Positions 12,081 to 23,682 of a stretch of DNA of 64,000 nucleotides are shown here, one piece after another. The stretch lies in assembly GCA_028583605.1 (NCBI GenBank), contig CM053332.1, positions 20,229,297 through 20,293,296 of the forward strand. The letters run 5' to 3'. The stretch comes from Dastarcus helophoroides. Lineage: Eukaryota; Arthropoda; Insecta; Coleoptera; Bothrideridae. A program made the translations under genes and the position numbers. Below the pieces are notes generated by a model that ran no database searches, was not told where the DNA came from, and saw only the letters and a list, made by a program, of their open reading frames with translations. Within the stretch, counting starts at the first letter, position 1, and each line of letters begins with the position of its first letter.

Positions 12081-15000
12081 TCACAGAAGGTTTATTAACA
12101 AAACGCTCAGTAGTGAGCATAAGCCCAATATCACTATCATAGATACAACGATTAAAATAACTGATACAGCCTTTTTCTTCTTCCTCAGTTGTGCTGAAAA
12201 TATTCGTTACATTTTAAGGTGCACTTTATTTAAAATGAGTTCATTTTAAATCACCAGTTCTTTCATTTACTTTTTGTACAAGACTCACAAAAGAGTAATA
12301 TTTTTGGATATTCCAACAACAAACAATTGTAATTAGTGATTCAGTTTTTACAAACGGGGGTTCTTTTTCGTTTGGATCAGTGTACTGTACCACTAGGTTA
12401 TCTTATTTTGTACTATTTTTCAAATCACTTCTCTTAATTGTGGCCAAAAAGATATTTTACATGATTAATTAGTGGGCGCAGGCGTAATTTTCACTAATTG
12501 CTTAAGACTAAAAGAAGCTAAATTTTTGGATGAAACCAAATTTGGCTTAGTTACTTTGGCCGAAGCTGGCCAAAACCGAAACTAATTGCCTGCTGGTGGT
12601 TGTCTAAAGAAGTTATTGGTAGCCCATTGAGGCAATTTGCATCTTCAAATGTATATTTTACGTAAATGAAAATCTGGTGTTTTATGTTTAATTGTTGCCT
12701 ACCCAGGGATTTTAATGATGCACAAATTGACGATGTATCCGTTTGTAAATGCGAAAATCAGGATAAATATGATGTAGGCGGCGTCCGAATTGATAGCAAC
12801 AGGTAGGTGCTCGCGAGGGTGGGCATTACACAGCATCAGCATCGGAAGCATAATCAATCTTATAACACCAACTGTTAGAATGAAAGTAGAATTTGATGGC
12901 TAAAAACAGATTTGAGATGAATTTGGGAAACGTTGGGTTGGTGCAATTAACCTTTTTTATTACACCAGCAATTTCCCTTCCAGCGAAATCAAAGACATTG
13001 TAGAAGAGGAACGTTACGACAGGCTTGAAGTATACATCTAAAAAAACAATCGCTTAATCTTTAAAATCATTCATATTATTATGATATTATTATTCAATTT
13101 ATTATACTCGAAATTTCGAAATTTAATTTTAACTTTGACTTTTAATTTGATCTCGAATTAAGACTTGAAATTTTAAAAGGAATATCAACAAAATTGAGGT
13201 AAACGTTACTTTAATTTTCAATTAGTTACTAAACAACCGGGAATTTTGAAGTCAGTGCTCAAAATCCCATTCGTTGAAATTTCGGTTGAACCTAAATATG
13301 AAATTTCAAGAAAATTACAACCGAGATGTTTGACGTAACTAAGGTTACGAAGGTCCCTAGTAGTGATGTATCTTGTATTATGTGTTGCATAACACCATCT
13401 ATTAATTAGAAGCGCCCTCGGCGTGACATGCGTTTAGATATCTTAAAATATATAATGAAACAGTCGAATGTGCTAAAGAAAATGTTGACACTTAAAACTT
13501 TCAAGTTGTTTTTTAAAAATATCTAGGGGCTAACATGAACATTTTTCTTGAATCCCTAAAATGTTGAAACTAGAAGAAAATTTGGAATTAGAAGCAGCTA
13601 AGCAGCTAAGAAAAAAAAACAGGTAAATGACCATTAAACATTAACAGAACTAAAACTAGATCTTGATCGACAAAGATCAAAAAACGTACCGTTCCATTCT
13701 CTTCCGTTTCCTTTTTCCGTTGATTCAATCAAAGACGTAACTCCTGGATGGATGGCAACCGACGAACCCAGTACTACCAACATGCAAATCAAATAGTACT
13801 TTATCTTATGAAACACCTTCTTGACTAGTTCGAAGCTCGGTTTAGCCTTCTTGCTGTTGTCGCCCTTCCTACTGAAGTAATACATGTAAAAGTTCGACAT
13901 TCTGCTGGTTGCCAAATAAGTCGTTATCGTCGTGAACACGCAAAGTGTTCCTACGCTGAAATAAAAAAATGCGTTTACAGTCGACGAAGCCCCGATCCCC
14001 AATGAGGCTATCTGAACTAGAGCCGCGAAAATTCCACAAATTGATTGTCCCGATAGTACCGCCGCCATGTAACCAGGTGGGAATTTTCCGATTAATTCGA
14101 ACAGAGTTACTGTGAATACTGAGCTGCCGCCTGTTGTAAAATTCTGTTACTAGTTTATTCGACCGATGGGGCGACATTTACTTACAGTTGAGTAGAATGC
14201 AGAAGAACATCGTCAAGCCGAAGAAGCCTCTTTGCCCTAGAAGGGTTTGTTTGATACAAATGCGTCTATGTTGGGTGTTCAGATGGAAAAATCATCAAGT
14301 TTGTAGGAAAAATTTCTTACATTTTTAACGTATTGTTACGGGCTTATCGGTTCGAATTGATTGTTACGTGAATTGAATAATACCCACTTTATTCCGAAAC
14401 TAAACTTGGAACACTACAACCGAATAATTAACCCACTTATTGATTTTCAATTACTAACTCACTAACTACACTGACTCTAACTAACTTACTCGAGGGAAAT
14501 CTGACCGCCTTATATAGTTTTGGCTCCCGGCTTCTAGAACTTTTCGGCAGATAAGATTTATCGTTTGCCGAAATTTCTGGAGCGCTTGTCTGCCGTTTGT
14601 TTCGTTATCGCGGCCGCTTTCCCCTTATCAGATCTTTCTAGAAACTTTTCTTACGTACTAAATTCTACAATTCTATTCTATCTATTTACATTGCGTTACA
14701 GTATGTCTTCAAAATTTAAAATGCAAATCTTGTCCTCTGAAACCAAGATCCTTTCTTGGTTTCAGGGGACAAGATTTCTATTTCAATTTTTGAAGGTAAC
14801 CAAGGACCACCAAGACGTATATCTTAAATAGATTATCAGTGATTGACAACTACAAGGTTTTAATACACATTTCAACAACTGTTTTTAATACACATTTGAA
14901 CTACTGTCATCATTAAACTACTGAAGTAAAACCCAATGATTGTGTTTAAGGTCACTCAAAGATCTCACTGTTGAGTATCTCGTTAAAAAATTGAAATACA

Positions 15001-16863
15001 AATCTTGTATCTTGAGATACTGTATCTTTCTGAAGATGATAGCTTGGCTATCGAAACGCGTTGTTGTGTTTTTTAATCGTTCATGGTCTCAGGGGACAAG
15101 ATTTGTATTTCAGTTGTTGAAGATAACCAAGGACCAGTCCGTTCCACCAAGAGCTTAGTTTTACCAAAAAAAATAAAATTCCGAAGTAAAATTGAGAGAT
15201 CGTTTATGTCTTGGCCTTATAACAAAAATAAAAAGAGACAGAGGAAATCCCTGGGGTACTTTTTTAATCGTTCATGGTCTCAGGGGACAAGATTTGTATT
15301 TCAGTTGTTGAAGATAACCAAGGACCAGTCCGTTCCACCAAAAAAACTATCTCGTTAATTCAAATCATTTTTCAGAAGAATGTTCGTCTGTCTTAGAAAA
15401 TTCTCCCTCCACAAAACGTCAACGCAATACTTGATAAATCAGCCAAAACAATAAGTAATCACATGCCTTTTTCGCTACGTCTTCTTCTAGCAAAAAAATC
15501 ATATCACACCTGATGACTTTTTCATTTGAACACTCGATATTTTTAATGAATTTGAACACTCGATATTTTTTATGAATTTGAACACTTGATATTTTTAATG
15601 AATTGGAGCAAATCCACTTACATGTATCTGTATTAACTGTCACAAATATCATCGTTACCCCAAAGAGTAGCAATATCGTGGTCAAGGATCCAATCATACG
15701 ATAGTGCAAACATATCCTTCTGGCGAATATTATAGTGACCACCAACATTACCAAACTCGTGACGTTGGAAGTTATAGAGAAGTACGACGTAAATTCAGCT
15801 TGAAGGTCGCTCTTGTTGGCAGAACTGTTTTGCACCCATGGCACGTTGGGGTCTCTAAATTTGTACATCCAGTACTGAAATTAACATTACTTTGAAGCTA
15901 TTCTTTATCTCGTTATTATTCGTTCATTTCAATTAAATTATAATGAAACAGTCGAACGCGCTACAGTTGAAAATATTTACATCAATAACTGACCTTCCTT
16001 GGCTTTATCAGACTGTAAATATTTTCAACTTGTAATCAATCCCATAAATACTCGAGAGATCTAAATCCCAATGGATGATTTGTAACTGACTTTCCTCATC
16101 TCATCTCGACTTTACTCACGTCGTTGGCAGTAATGAAGAAATGCACTGGAACCATGGTCATCGTCCCCAAGGAATAAAATAAGATGTACGTCATGAAATA
16201 CCTGTCTTTGATGTTATTTTCCGCCTCTGCTTCTTTCTCATGGTCGATCATAGCCTCGGAGGCGTCTGCTGTAAAATACGTGAAACATTACCAACAATTT
16301 TGGGAAGGTAAATTACCGTCTGGGGTTATTTTTAGAAATGTAACTTTATCGAGTCATTTTTGGTCAAAAAAGGAATGTTAATTGTGGGATCATTTGGGAA
16401 GATTTGAATGAGTGAAGGCAAAACCTGTCAAAATTTGAATCCTAGACATTCTTCATCAATTTTTTAAGGTTAAAATAATTAGTCTATTCAAGTATTTTAT
16501 TATTAGTTTTGAATCAATCAGAAATGATTTTAAAAATCATTAAGGGTAATCTTGTGCTACATTCATTACCAGTCCTAGTAAATCGAATTAATAATGCTTA
16601 TCAATAAAATGTTCCACTTTACAAAGGTCATCAAAATAAACTGTTATATGAGTACATATCTTGCACTTACTCCTAGTTACTTTTTTTTTAGAAAATTGAT
16701 TTGTATTTTACATTATTCGCTACACAATCACAAAGTTAAATAAAACGTGTCACTAAACTGAAGCTTGAGATATTTAATGTATTCGTAGCGAGACGTTTAA
16801 GAGTTAAAATTAATGTTTACTTTTATAACAGTTACCTCGATGATCCGCTATGTCGCCGTTCAT
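12081..16863 (-). CDS. ENT-A: equilibrative nucleoside transporter (SLC29 family), 8 exons
   Basis: Predicted facilitative nucleoside carrier of the plasma membrane. Exons 5' to 3' on the minus strand: 16836-16863, 16120-16268, 15622-15874, 14186-14236, 13690-14130, 12952-13037, 12703-12899, 12081-12183. Joined they give 1308 bp, 435 aa, with all phases matching. Family features: hydrophilic acidic N-terminus, first membrane segment ending FFITANDYWMYKFRDP, GQSICGIFAALVQIA (TM5 signature), FDFAGRE, LCNAHPREHLP loop and FTNGYIVNLC in TM10. Exon 6 uses a weak donor (AAG|GTTAAT). The last exon is odd: the usual acceptor (exon start 12193) puts the final hydrophobic segment out of frame, whereas an AG 10 bp further into the exon (start 12183) restores it. 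The canonical acidic loop before TM11 is missing. It is nested antisense in the integrin intron. Family certain; substrate and exact 3' splice site are not. Confidence 0.88.
12194..12702. other. ENT-A intron 7
   Basis: About 510 bp of unique-looking AT-rich sequence; no ORF or repeat recognised. Confidence 0.6.
13345..13495 (+). repeat. Diverged copy of the 6.6-kb fold-back element interior
   Basis: GTTGCATAACACCATC, then CCTCGGCGTGACAT and AAACAGTCGAATGTGCT align in order with 6755-6880. It lies in the ENT-A intron between exons 5 and 6. Confidence 0.6.
14334..14700 (+). mobile_element. Solo LTR, copy 1 (TSD GTAT)
   Basis: 367 bp starting TGTTACGGGCTTATCGG and ending TTGCGTTACA (TG...CA), flanked by GTAT at 14330-14333 and 14701-14704. 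It contains CTTTTATAG-like A/T box and GCGGCCGC. It lies in ENT-A intron 3. Confidence 0.85.
14728..14815 (+). repeat. R-family repeat fragment with inverted GGGGACAAG core
   Basis: CTTGTCCTCTGAAACCAAG followed by CTTGGTTTCAGGGGACAAG and the TTTTTGAAGGTAACCAAGGACC tail, i.e. two inverted pieces, directly 3' of solo LTR 1. Confidence 0.75.
15028..15345 (+). repeat. Two R-family copies in tandem (15028-15160 and 15262-15345)
   Basis: The first copy has hairpin GATAGC-TTG-GCTATC and the full tail to AGTCCGTTCCACCAA. The second repeats only the tail from TCGTTCATGGTCTCAGGGG, with the same private variants as the first, so they arose by local duplication. Confidence 0.8.
15944..16110 (-). repeat. 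Diverged copy of the fold-back element, opposite orientation
   Basis: AAACAGTCGAACGCGCTAC, GACCTTCCTTGGCTT and ATTTGTAACTGACT align with the reverse complement of 7060-7270. It has its own small palindrome (GTTGAAAATATTTAC...GTAAATATTTTCAAC). It fills most of ENT-A intron 2. Confidence 0.6.
16269..16835. other. ENT-A intron 1
   Basis: 567 bp; nothing recognised beyond the splice sites. Confidence 0.6.
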
Positions 16864-17265
16864 ATTTTGAGTAAACGAAAATCGGAATGATCACTCAAAT
16901 AACCTAATAATACTGATTCAGTATTGACAAATTTTTCTTAAATTATCTCATCTCTTTATCTTCTTATCGTCGTTCTATCTCTGATTACAAAACTTGCATC
17001 GACTGAAATTGGGTTGGCCACATTTCGAAATACTCAGAAATAGAATCATTTGTAACACGGTTCACGGTACATAACAGGTTTTGATCGTTTCACGCGCTTT
17101 TATAGATGATTACGAAACACTTATAAAAAAGAACGCACATTTTGAATATTTTGACCTCCAAAGATTTTATCCAAGTGATTGTCATCAGTCTTAGCTGACA
17201 CGTGTAGTCGTCAAATTTAAATTGTTTTTGCAATTTTTATCTCTGTAAAAAAATCCTTTTCAACT
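16864..17265. other. Region upstream of ENT-A
   Basis: About 400 bp of non-repetitive AT-rich sequence between the ENT-A start codon and the pyrimidine tract. The minus-strand promoter should be here, but I see no decisive core-promoter motif and no ORF. Confidence 0.4.
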
Positions 17266-17269
17266 CTTT

Positions 17270-19915
17270 CTCACTCTTTCTTCTCTTCCCTTCTTTCTCT
17301 TATATTCCCTTCCGTTCTGTTCCTTACACTTCTGTAAGTTCTCTTATAATATCTTTCCCTTCTATCTCCCTCTTCTTTCCTCTTTTCTTTTATTTTTTTC
17401 GTTCCTTTTCGTCTTTCTTCTCTCTTTTCTCTCTGCTCTTCTCTTCTTATTTCTTCTCTTCTGATCTCTGCTCTTTCTTTTCTTCTCTTCTATCTCTGCT
17501 CTTCTTTCTTCTCTTCTTCTTTCTTCTCTTCTCTTCTCTTTTCTTCTCTTCTTTTCTCTCTTTCATCTTCTTTATCTCGTTCTCTTCTCTTCTTCTTCTC
17601 TTCTCTTCTCTCTTCTCTTTTTTTCTCTTTCTTCTCTTCTTTTCTCTTCTTTCTCTTCTCTTCTCTTCTCTTTGTTCTCTTCTTTTCTCTTCTTTTCTCT
17701 TCTCTCTTCTCTTCCCATCTCTTCTCTTCTATTATCTTTTCTTCTCTTCTCATCTCTTCCTTTTCTTTTCCTTTTTCTTCTCTTCTTCCCTTGCCTTATT
17801 CTCATTCCTTTTCTTCTGTTCTTTTTTCTTCCCTTCCTTCTTAATATCTTCTCTCCTTCTTTCCTCTTCTCTTTCCCATTTCTTTCCTTCTTCCTTTCGC
17901 TCTTTCTTTTTCTTCTATTCTCTGTTCTTCCCTTCTTTTTCCTTCCCTTTCCTTATTTTCCCTTCTTCGCTTCTTTCCTCTTCTCTTCCTTTCTTTTCCC
18001 TTCTCTTCTTTTCCCTTTTCTTCTCTTCCCTTATCTTCTCTTTTCCTTCTTTTCTTCTTGTTCCTTCTTTTCTTTTTGTCCTTATTTTTCTCTTCCCTTC
18101 TCTTCTCCCGTTCTCTTCTTTCTTTCGCTTCTTCCCTTACCTTATTCTCATCCCTTCTCTTCCTTTCCTTATGTTTCCTTTTCTTCCCTTTCATATTGTC
18201 TCCTCTTCTTTTTCCTTCTTTTACTTTATCTTCTCTTCTCATTTTCTTTCCTGTTCTCCTTCCTTTTTTCCTTATCTTCTTTCCTCTTCTCTTCTCTTCC
18301 CATCTCTTCTCTTCTATTCTCTTTTCTTCTCTTCTCATCTCTGCTCTTCTCTTGCGTCACTCTCATCCCTTCTCTTCCTTTTCCTTTCCTTTATTTTCTC
18401 TTCTTCCCTTGCCTTATTCCCATTCCTTCTCTTTCTTTTCTTCTTAATATTTTCTCCTCTTTCCTCTTCTCTTTCCTTCCTTTCCCCTTTCTTCCCTTCT
18501 TCCTTTCGCTCTGTCTTTTTCTTATATTCTCTGTTCCCTTCTCCTATATTTCCTCCTCTTCTCTTCCCTTCTTTTTCGTTCCCTTTTCCGCTTCTTTCCT
18601 CTTCTCTTCCTTTCTTTTCCCTCTTCTTCTTTTCTCTTTTCTTCTCTTCCCTTCTCTTCTCTTTTCCTTCTTTTCTTCTTGTCCCTTCTTTCCTTCTCTT
18701 CTTCCGTTCTCTTCTTCCCTTCTCGTCTTTCTTTCGCTTCTTCCCTTACCTTATCCTCATCCCTTCTCTTCCTTTCCTTATGTTTCCTTTTCTTCCCTTT
18801 CATATTGTCTCCTCTTCTTTCCTCTTCTTTTTCCTTCTTTTACTTTATCTTCTCTTCTCTTTTTCTTTCCTCTTCTCTTTCTTTTTTTACTTATCTTCTT
18901 CCCTCCTCTTCTTTCCTCTTCTCTTCCCTTTCCATCTCTTCTCTTCTGTTCTCTCTCTTCTCTACTCTTTTCCTTTCTTCTCTTCCCATCTCTTCTATTC
19001 TCTTTTCTTCTCTTACGTCACTCATCCCTTCTCTTCCTTTTTCTTTCCTTTACCTTCTCTCCTTCCCTTGCCTTATTCTCATTCCTTCTCTTCTTTCGTC
19101 TTCTCTTTCCTTCCTTTCCCCTTTCTTCCCTTCTCCTATATTTCCTCCTCTTCTCTTCTTTTTCTTTCCCTTTTCCGCTTCTTTCCTGTTCTCTTCCTTT
19201 CTTTCCCCATTTCTTCTTTTCTCTTTTCTTCTCTTCTCTTCTCTTCTCTTTTTCCTTTCTCTTCTTTCTTTCGCTTCTTTCTTTACCTTACTCTCATCCC
19301 TCCTCTTCCTTTCCTTTTGTTTCCTTTTCTTCCCTTTCATGTTGTCTCCTCTTCTCCTTCGTTCTTTTACTTTATCTTCTCTTTTTCTTTCCTCTTCTCT
19401 TTCCCTTTTTTGATGATCTTTTTTCCTCCTCTTCTTTCCTCTTCCCTTCCCTTCTCTTCTCTTCTCTTCTCTCCTCTCCTCTCCTCTCCTCGCCTCGCCC
19501 CTCCCCTCTCTTCTCTTCTCTTCTCATTGCCTCTCCTCTCCTATCTTCTCTTCTCTTCCCTTCCCTTCCCTTCCCTTCCCTTCCCTTCCCTTCCCTTCCC
19601 TTCCCCGTCCCTTCCCTTCCCTTCCCTTCTCTTCCCTTCTCTTCCCTTCTCTTCCCTTCTCTTCCCTTCTCTTCCCTTCTCTTCCCTTCTCTTCCCTTCT
19701 CTTCCCTTCTCTTCCCTTCTCTTCCCTTCTCTTCCCTTCTCTTCCCTTCTCTTCCCTTCTCTTCCCTTTACTTCCCTTATCTTACCTTCTCATCCCTTCT
19801 TTTCCCTTCTCTTCCCTTCCTGTCCCTTCTTTTTTCTTTTCCGTTCTCTCCCCTTCTATCTTTTTCTTTTCCTCACTTATCTTCACTTCTGCTTCCTTCT
19901 TTTCTGCAGGGAGCT
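17270..19915 (+). repeat. 2.6-kb polypyrimidine (CT-rich) tract
   Basis: Almost pure C/T on the + strand in varied TTCTC/TTCCC words. Open frames of up to 757 codons (Phe/Leu/Ser/Pro only) are artefacts. It lies between the ENT-A start and the ENT-B end. Confidence 0.93.
19620..19790 (+). repeat. 10-bp minisatellite (CTTCCCTTCT)n
   Basis: About 16 nearly perfect copies of a 10-bp unit within the pyrimidine tract, preceded by (TTCCC)n. Confidence 0.92.
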
Positions 19916-20031
19916 TCCCACCCCCCACCTTCCCTTATGTTTTAACTCATCTTAGAATCAAAATTGCCCCCCCAACACTTGATCACGTTCGAGTAAGGTA
20001 TTGCATTAAAAAAAAACATTTAGTTTAATTC

Positions 20032-20037
20032 TTTATT
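20032..20037 (-). terminator. Candidate ENT-B polyadenylation signal
   Basis: AATAAA on the minus strand (TTTATT on +), 15 bp after the ENT-B stop codon and before the pyrimidine tract that fills the ENT-A/ENT-B interval. Confidence 0.55.
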
Positions 20038-20051
20038 GTAATTATAAAATA

Positions 20052-23000
20052 TCACAGTGCTTTAACCATTAACACATTAAGGAACGAACAGATTCCTAAA
20101 GATCCAACAAGAGTAACAGCTATTATAAGAGATGAGAGGAGTTTGTCTTCTTTCTGGACCACGCTGTAAAAGATGTATTGTTTTAAACGGGAACCTAATC
20201 GTTTTTGGTCAACCTACCTGGGTATTTGTATAATGCACAAATTAACCATGTAGCCGTTACTAAAAGAGAGTAAAAGTATCAAAACTATGTATAGAGCATC
20301 TGAATGGAATGCCGCTTCTGTATGGTGCCTTGGTTGTGCGTTACAAAACATCAACATGGGCAACAAAGAAACGCGTACCACGGCAATCGCCAACATGACC
20401 AAACTATTAGTTGGCTAAAAAACAATAAAGTTATTGAAAAAAATTAGAAATAGGCCATAGGCTTACTCGGGCTATTATTCCTGCAGCCTCTCTGCCAATG
20501 AAATCAAATACATTGTACAGTAAAAATGTACACACTGGCTTGAAGAAAACATCTGAAAAGGAACGTCGAATTAACATAGGATTAAAACTCCACTCATTTT
20601 ATTCGGCTTCCTCGTCCACTTATATTGTATTTTATTGTTAATAATAAAATCTAATTGACTACGACATGACCAAAGTCTCTAAGATTCCCCCAAGCAAGTT
20701 GCTTAAAAATATCTTAAAGAGATTGGTCATTTCAAATTTTAAAAACTGAATCCAAATTTGTGAAAAAAAGGCGAAGAAAAAGTCAAATAAAATCAGGGGT
20801 ATTAATCTAATATTACAAAGCTAACAAAAGTGCAATAGAAGAATTGAATATTCTTCAGGAGGTGACGTTTCCAGAATTTATATATCACATAATTGTAATT
20901 ATATTCATAGTCGCCACATAATCAGAAAATTGTCAACAATTTTCATCCACCAATAGAATTTAAATATTTTCGAAACTAGATCGTGAAAAGTTAACCTAAT
21001 TCATACATACCATTCCATTTGTTTCCACTTCCCTTATTCTCGGATTCCACCAGAGATGTTACACCAGGATGAATCATAATACTGCTACCCAGAACTATTA
21101 TCATACATAACAAGTAGAATCGTAGATCGTAGAATAGTTTTTTAACTTGTTCTCTCGAAAAATTGGGTCTGGCAAAATCCGACGGTTTGGTGGTGTGATA
21201 TATATAAAAATCCGAGTAGTACTTATTATATAAGTAATAGGCGAGGGCGGTAACGACACAGAAGAAACCGACAAGGAAGTATATGAGGGCGGTATTTTGC
21301 GAATCGGCGCCGAAACTCAAAGCTATAATTTGAATCAGGGCTGCGAATATCCCACATATTGATTGTCCTGAGAGAATAGATGCCATGTACCTAATGGGGA
21401 ACCTTGCTATTAGCTGAAATAGGGTAACCATAAATGAAGCACTAGCAGCTGTAACAGAAATTTTCATTATTATAAAGCACCACGTTGAGCAACTTTTTGT
21501 TCGTCAAATGAAACTAACGACTTTATAGAAAAATTACAACAACTAAGGAGCAGTTTTAAATTTGAAATTGTAAAATTAAAAACACCTTAAGGCGCGTACT
21601 GATTTGAATGTGCACGCGCTGAGTCAAAGCAAATGCACATTCGCATTCAAATCTGGACGTGCCATTCACAATGACTCGGAGCATGTTTAACTTCTCGCGA
21701 GCGACCGCGAACGCGCATGGCCTGAGCCGACGGCTGTCGGTCTCTGGCTCCTCTCAAAAGAAATATATCGTGCATGTGTGCTCAGTATGGACGGATTTTT
21801 GTTAATCTCCAAATCTACAGTAGTCTAACGCATGCACCAGAATGGACAGTGTTCCTTACTGTGAAGAGTTTTTGCCAAATAACGGTTTCAATAAAGACAG
21901 AAAGGAGTAGTCTAATGAAGAATGCTTACAATTAATTGATTTGTACGAACAACATCCCATTTTGGGGGATGCAAAACATTCCTTCCATTCCTCTAAAAAT
22001 AAAAAGGCAGATGCCTGGGATGAAATGGCCGATAAGTTAAATCGGTAGGTGAATAATGTAAAACAAAAAATAACTATTATTTTTGAGAAGACATGCACGA
22101 ATGACCGGAAAGGAGTGAAACAACACACATGCGAGCGGGGCAATAAATGTCTACAAATGTTCTGAGTTGCTACACATGCATATGCATGTGTATGCGCTTG
22201 GACTCAACACATGCACATTCAAGTCAGTACGCGCCTTTAGATTTCAAAATAAATAGCGACAAACTAAGTGTTTGACTAACTAATAGACGGTTAGCTGAAA
22301 TTAGTGCTGAACTACGTGAGAAGGAAATAGTCTGAAAGAAAATTGAGGAAAACGGAAGATAGGGAGGGGAAAAAGAGCTCGAGAAAAAAATCGAGACAAT
22401 TATAAAAACTGGTAAATAAAAATCAGAACAGAGTACGAGGGATAAATGGAAGGCGAAAGAAATTGAGGAGAGAAGCAAAACAGGAGGAAACGAAAGAAAT
22501 CAGCGAAATGAAAGGAGAGATAGAAGGTGACGAGAAGCATGAAAGGGGAAGAAAGAGAAAATGATAGGAAACGTGAAAGCAGATAAGAAGTCGTAGGCCA
22601 AAGTATAAGAGAGAGGGTGGCCTGGAGATGTCTAGGAGAAAAAAAGAGGGAGGAAAATAGAGAGGTAAAGTGAGAGCAAATAAAAAACTTACGGATCAAG
22701 AGAAACGCGAGAAAGAGAGAAAAAAGAAAGACGAAGAGAAAGAGAAGGAGAAAGAAAATGAGAAAGAGAAGAAAGATCAAGAAACAAAGCAATAAAAAGA
22801 AAAGAAAGAACAAGAGATAGAGGAAGGAAAAGAGAAAAAGAAATAGAAAGAGAGAAAAGAAAGGAGAGAAGATGCAAAGAGAAAAGAAAGAAGAGGAGGA
22901 GAAAAGAGAGAAGAGGAAAAGGAAGAGAAAGAAGGAATAAGAAAGGAAATAGAAGGAGGAAGAGGAATAAAGCGAGCATGAAAAATAGAAAATAAAATGT

Positions 23001-23208
23001 TGAAGAAGAGAGAGTGAAAGAGAGAGAGGTCAGGAGAAAGAGAGAGAGAGAGAGAAAGAGAGAGAAAGAGAAGAGAGAGAGAATAGAGAGAGAGAGGAGA
23101 GAGAGAGAAGAGAGAGAGAGAAGAGAGAAAAGAGAGAGAGAGAGAAAATAGAGAGAAAAGAGAGAGAGAGAGAAGAGAGAGAGAAGAGAGAGAGACGAGA
23201 AAGAGAGG

Positions 23209-23244
<36 letters not shown>

Positions 23245-23553
23245 GATAGAGAGAGAGAGAGGAGAGAGAGAGGAGAGAGAGAGAGAGAAGAGAGAGGAGA
23301 GGAGAGAGAGAGGAGAGAGAGAGAGGAGAGAGAGAGGAGAGAGAGAGGAGAGAGAGAGGAGAGAGAGAGAGAGGAGAGAGAGAGAGAGGAGAGAGAGAGA
23401 GGAGAGAGAGAGAGGAGAGAGAGAAAGAGAGAGAGGAGAGAGGAGAGGAGAGAGGAGAGAGAGAGAGAGAGAGGAGAAAGAGAAGAGGAGAGAGAGAGAG
23501 ATGTGAAAGAGAGAGAGAAGAGGAGGGAGAGAGAAAGAGAGACAGTAGAGAGT

Positions 23554-23598
<45 letters not shown>

Positions 23599-23648
23599 AG
23601 AGAGAGAGAGAGAAGAGAGAGAGGAGAAAGAGAGAGAGGGAGAGAAAG

Positions 23649-23682
<34 letters not shown>

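Noticed and set aside
12019..12249. 76-codon + strand frame opposite the ENT-A last exon
   Set aside because: Antisense of the transporter C-terminus and 3' region; no domain.
14940..15358. 72- and 91-codon frames through the R copies
   Set aside because: They start and end in repeat sequence and reappear at every R copy; no conserved protein features.
17672..19955. Open frames of 757 and 594 codons on the + strand
   Set aside because: They consist only of Phe, Leu, Ser, Pro and similar residues read from a CT-rich simple repeat; several frames are open together. Not genes.
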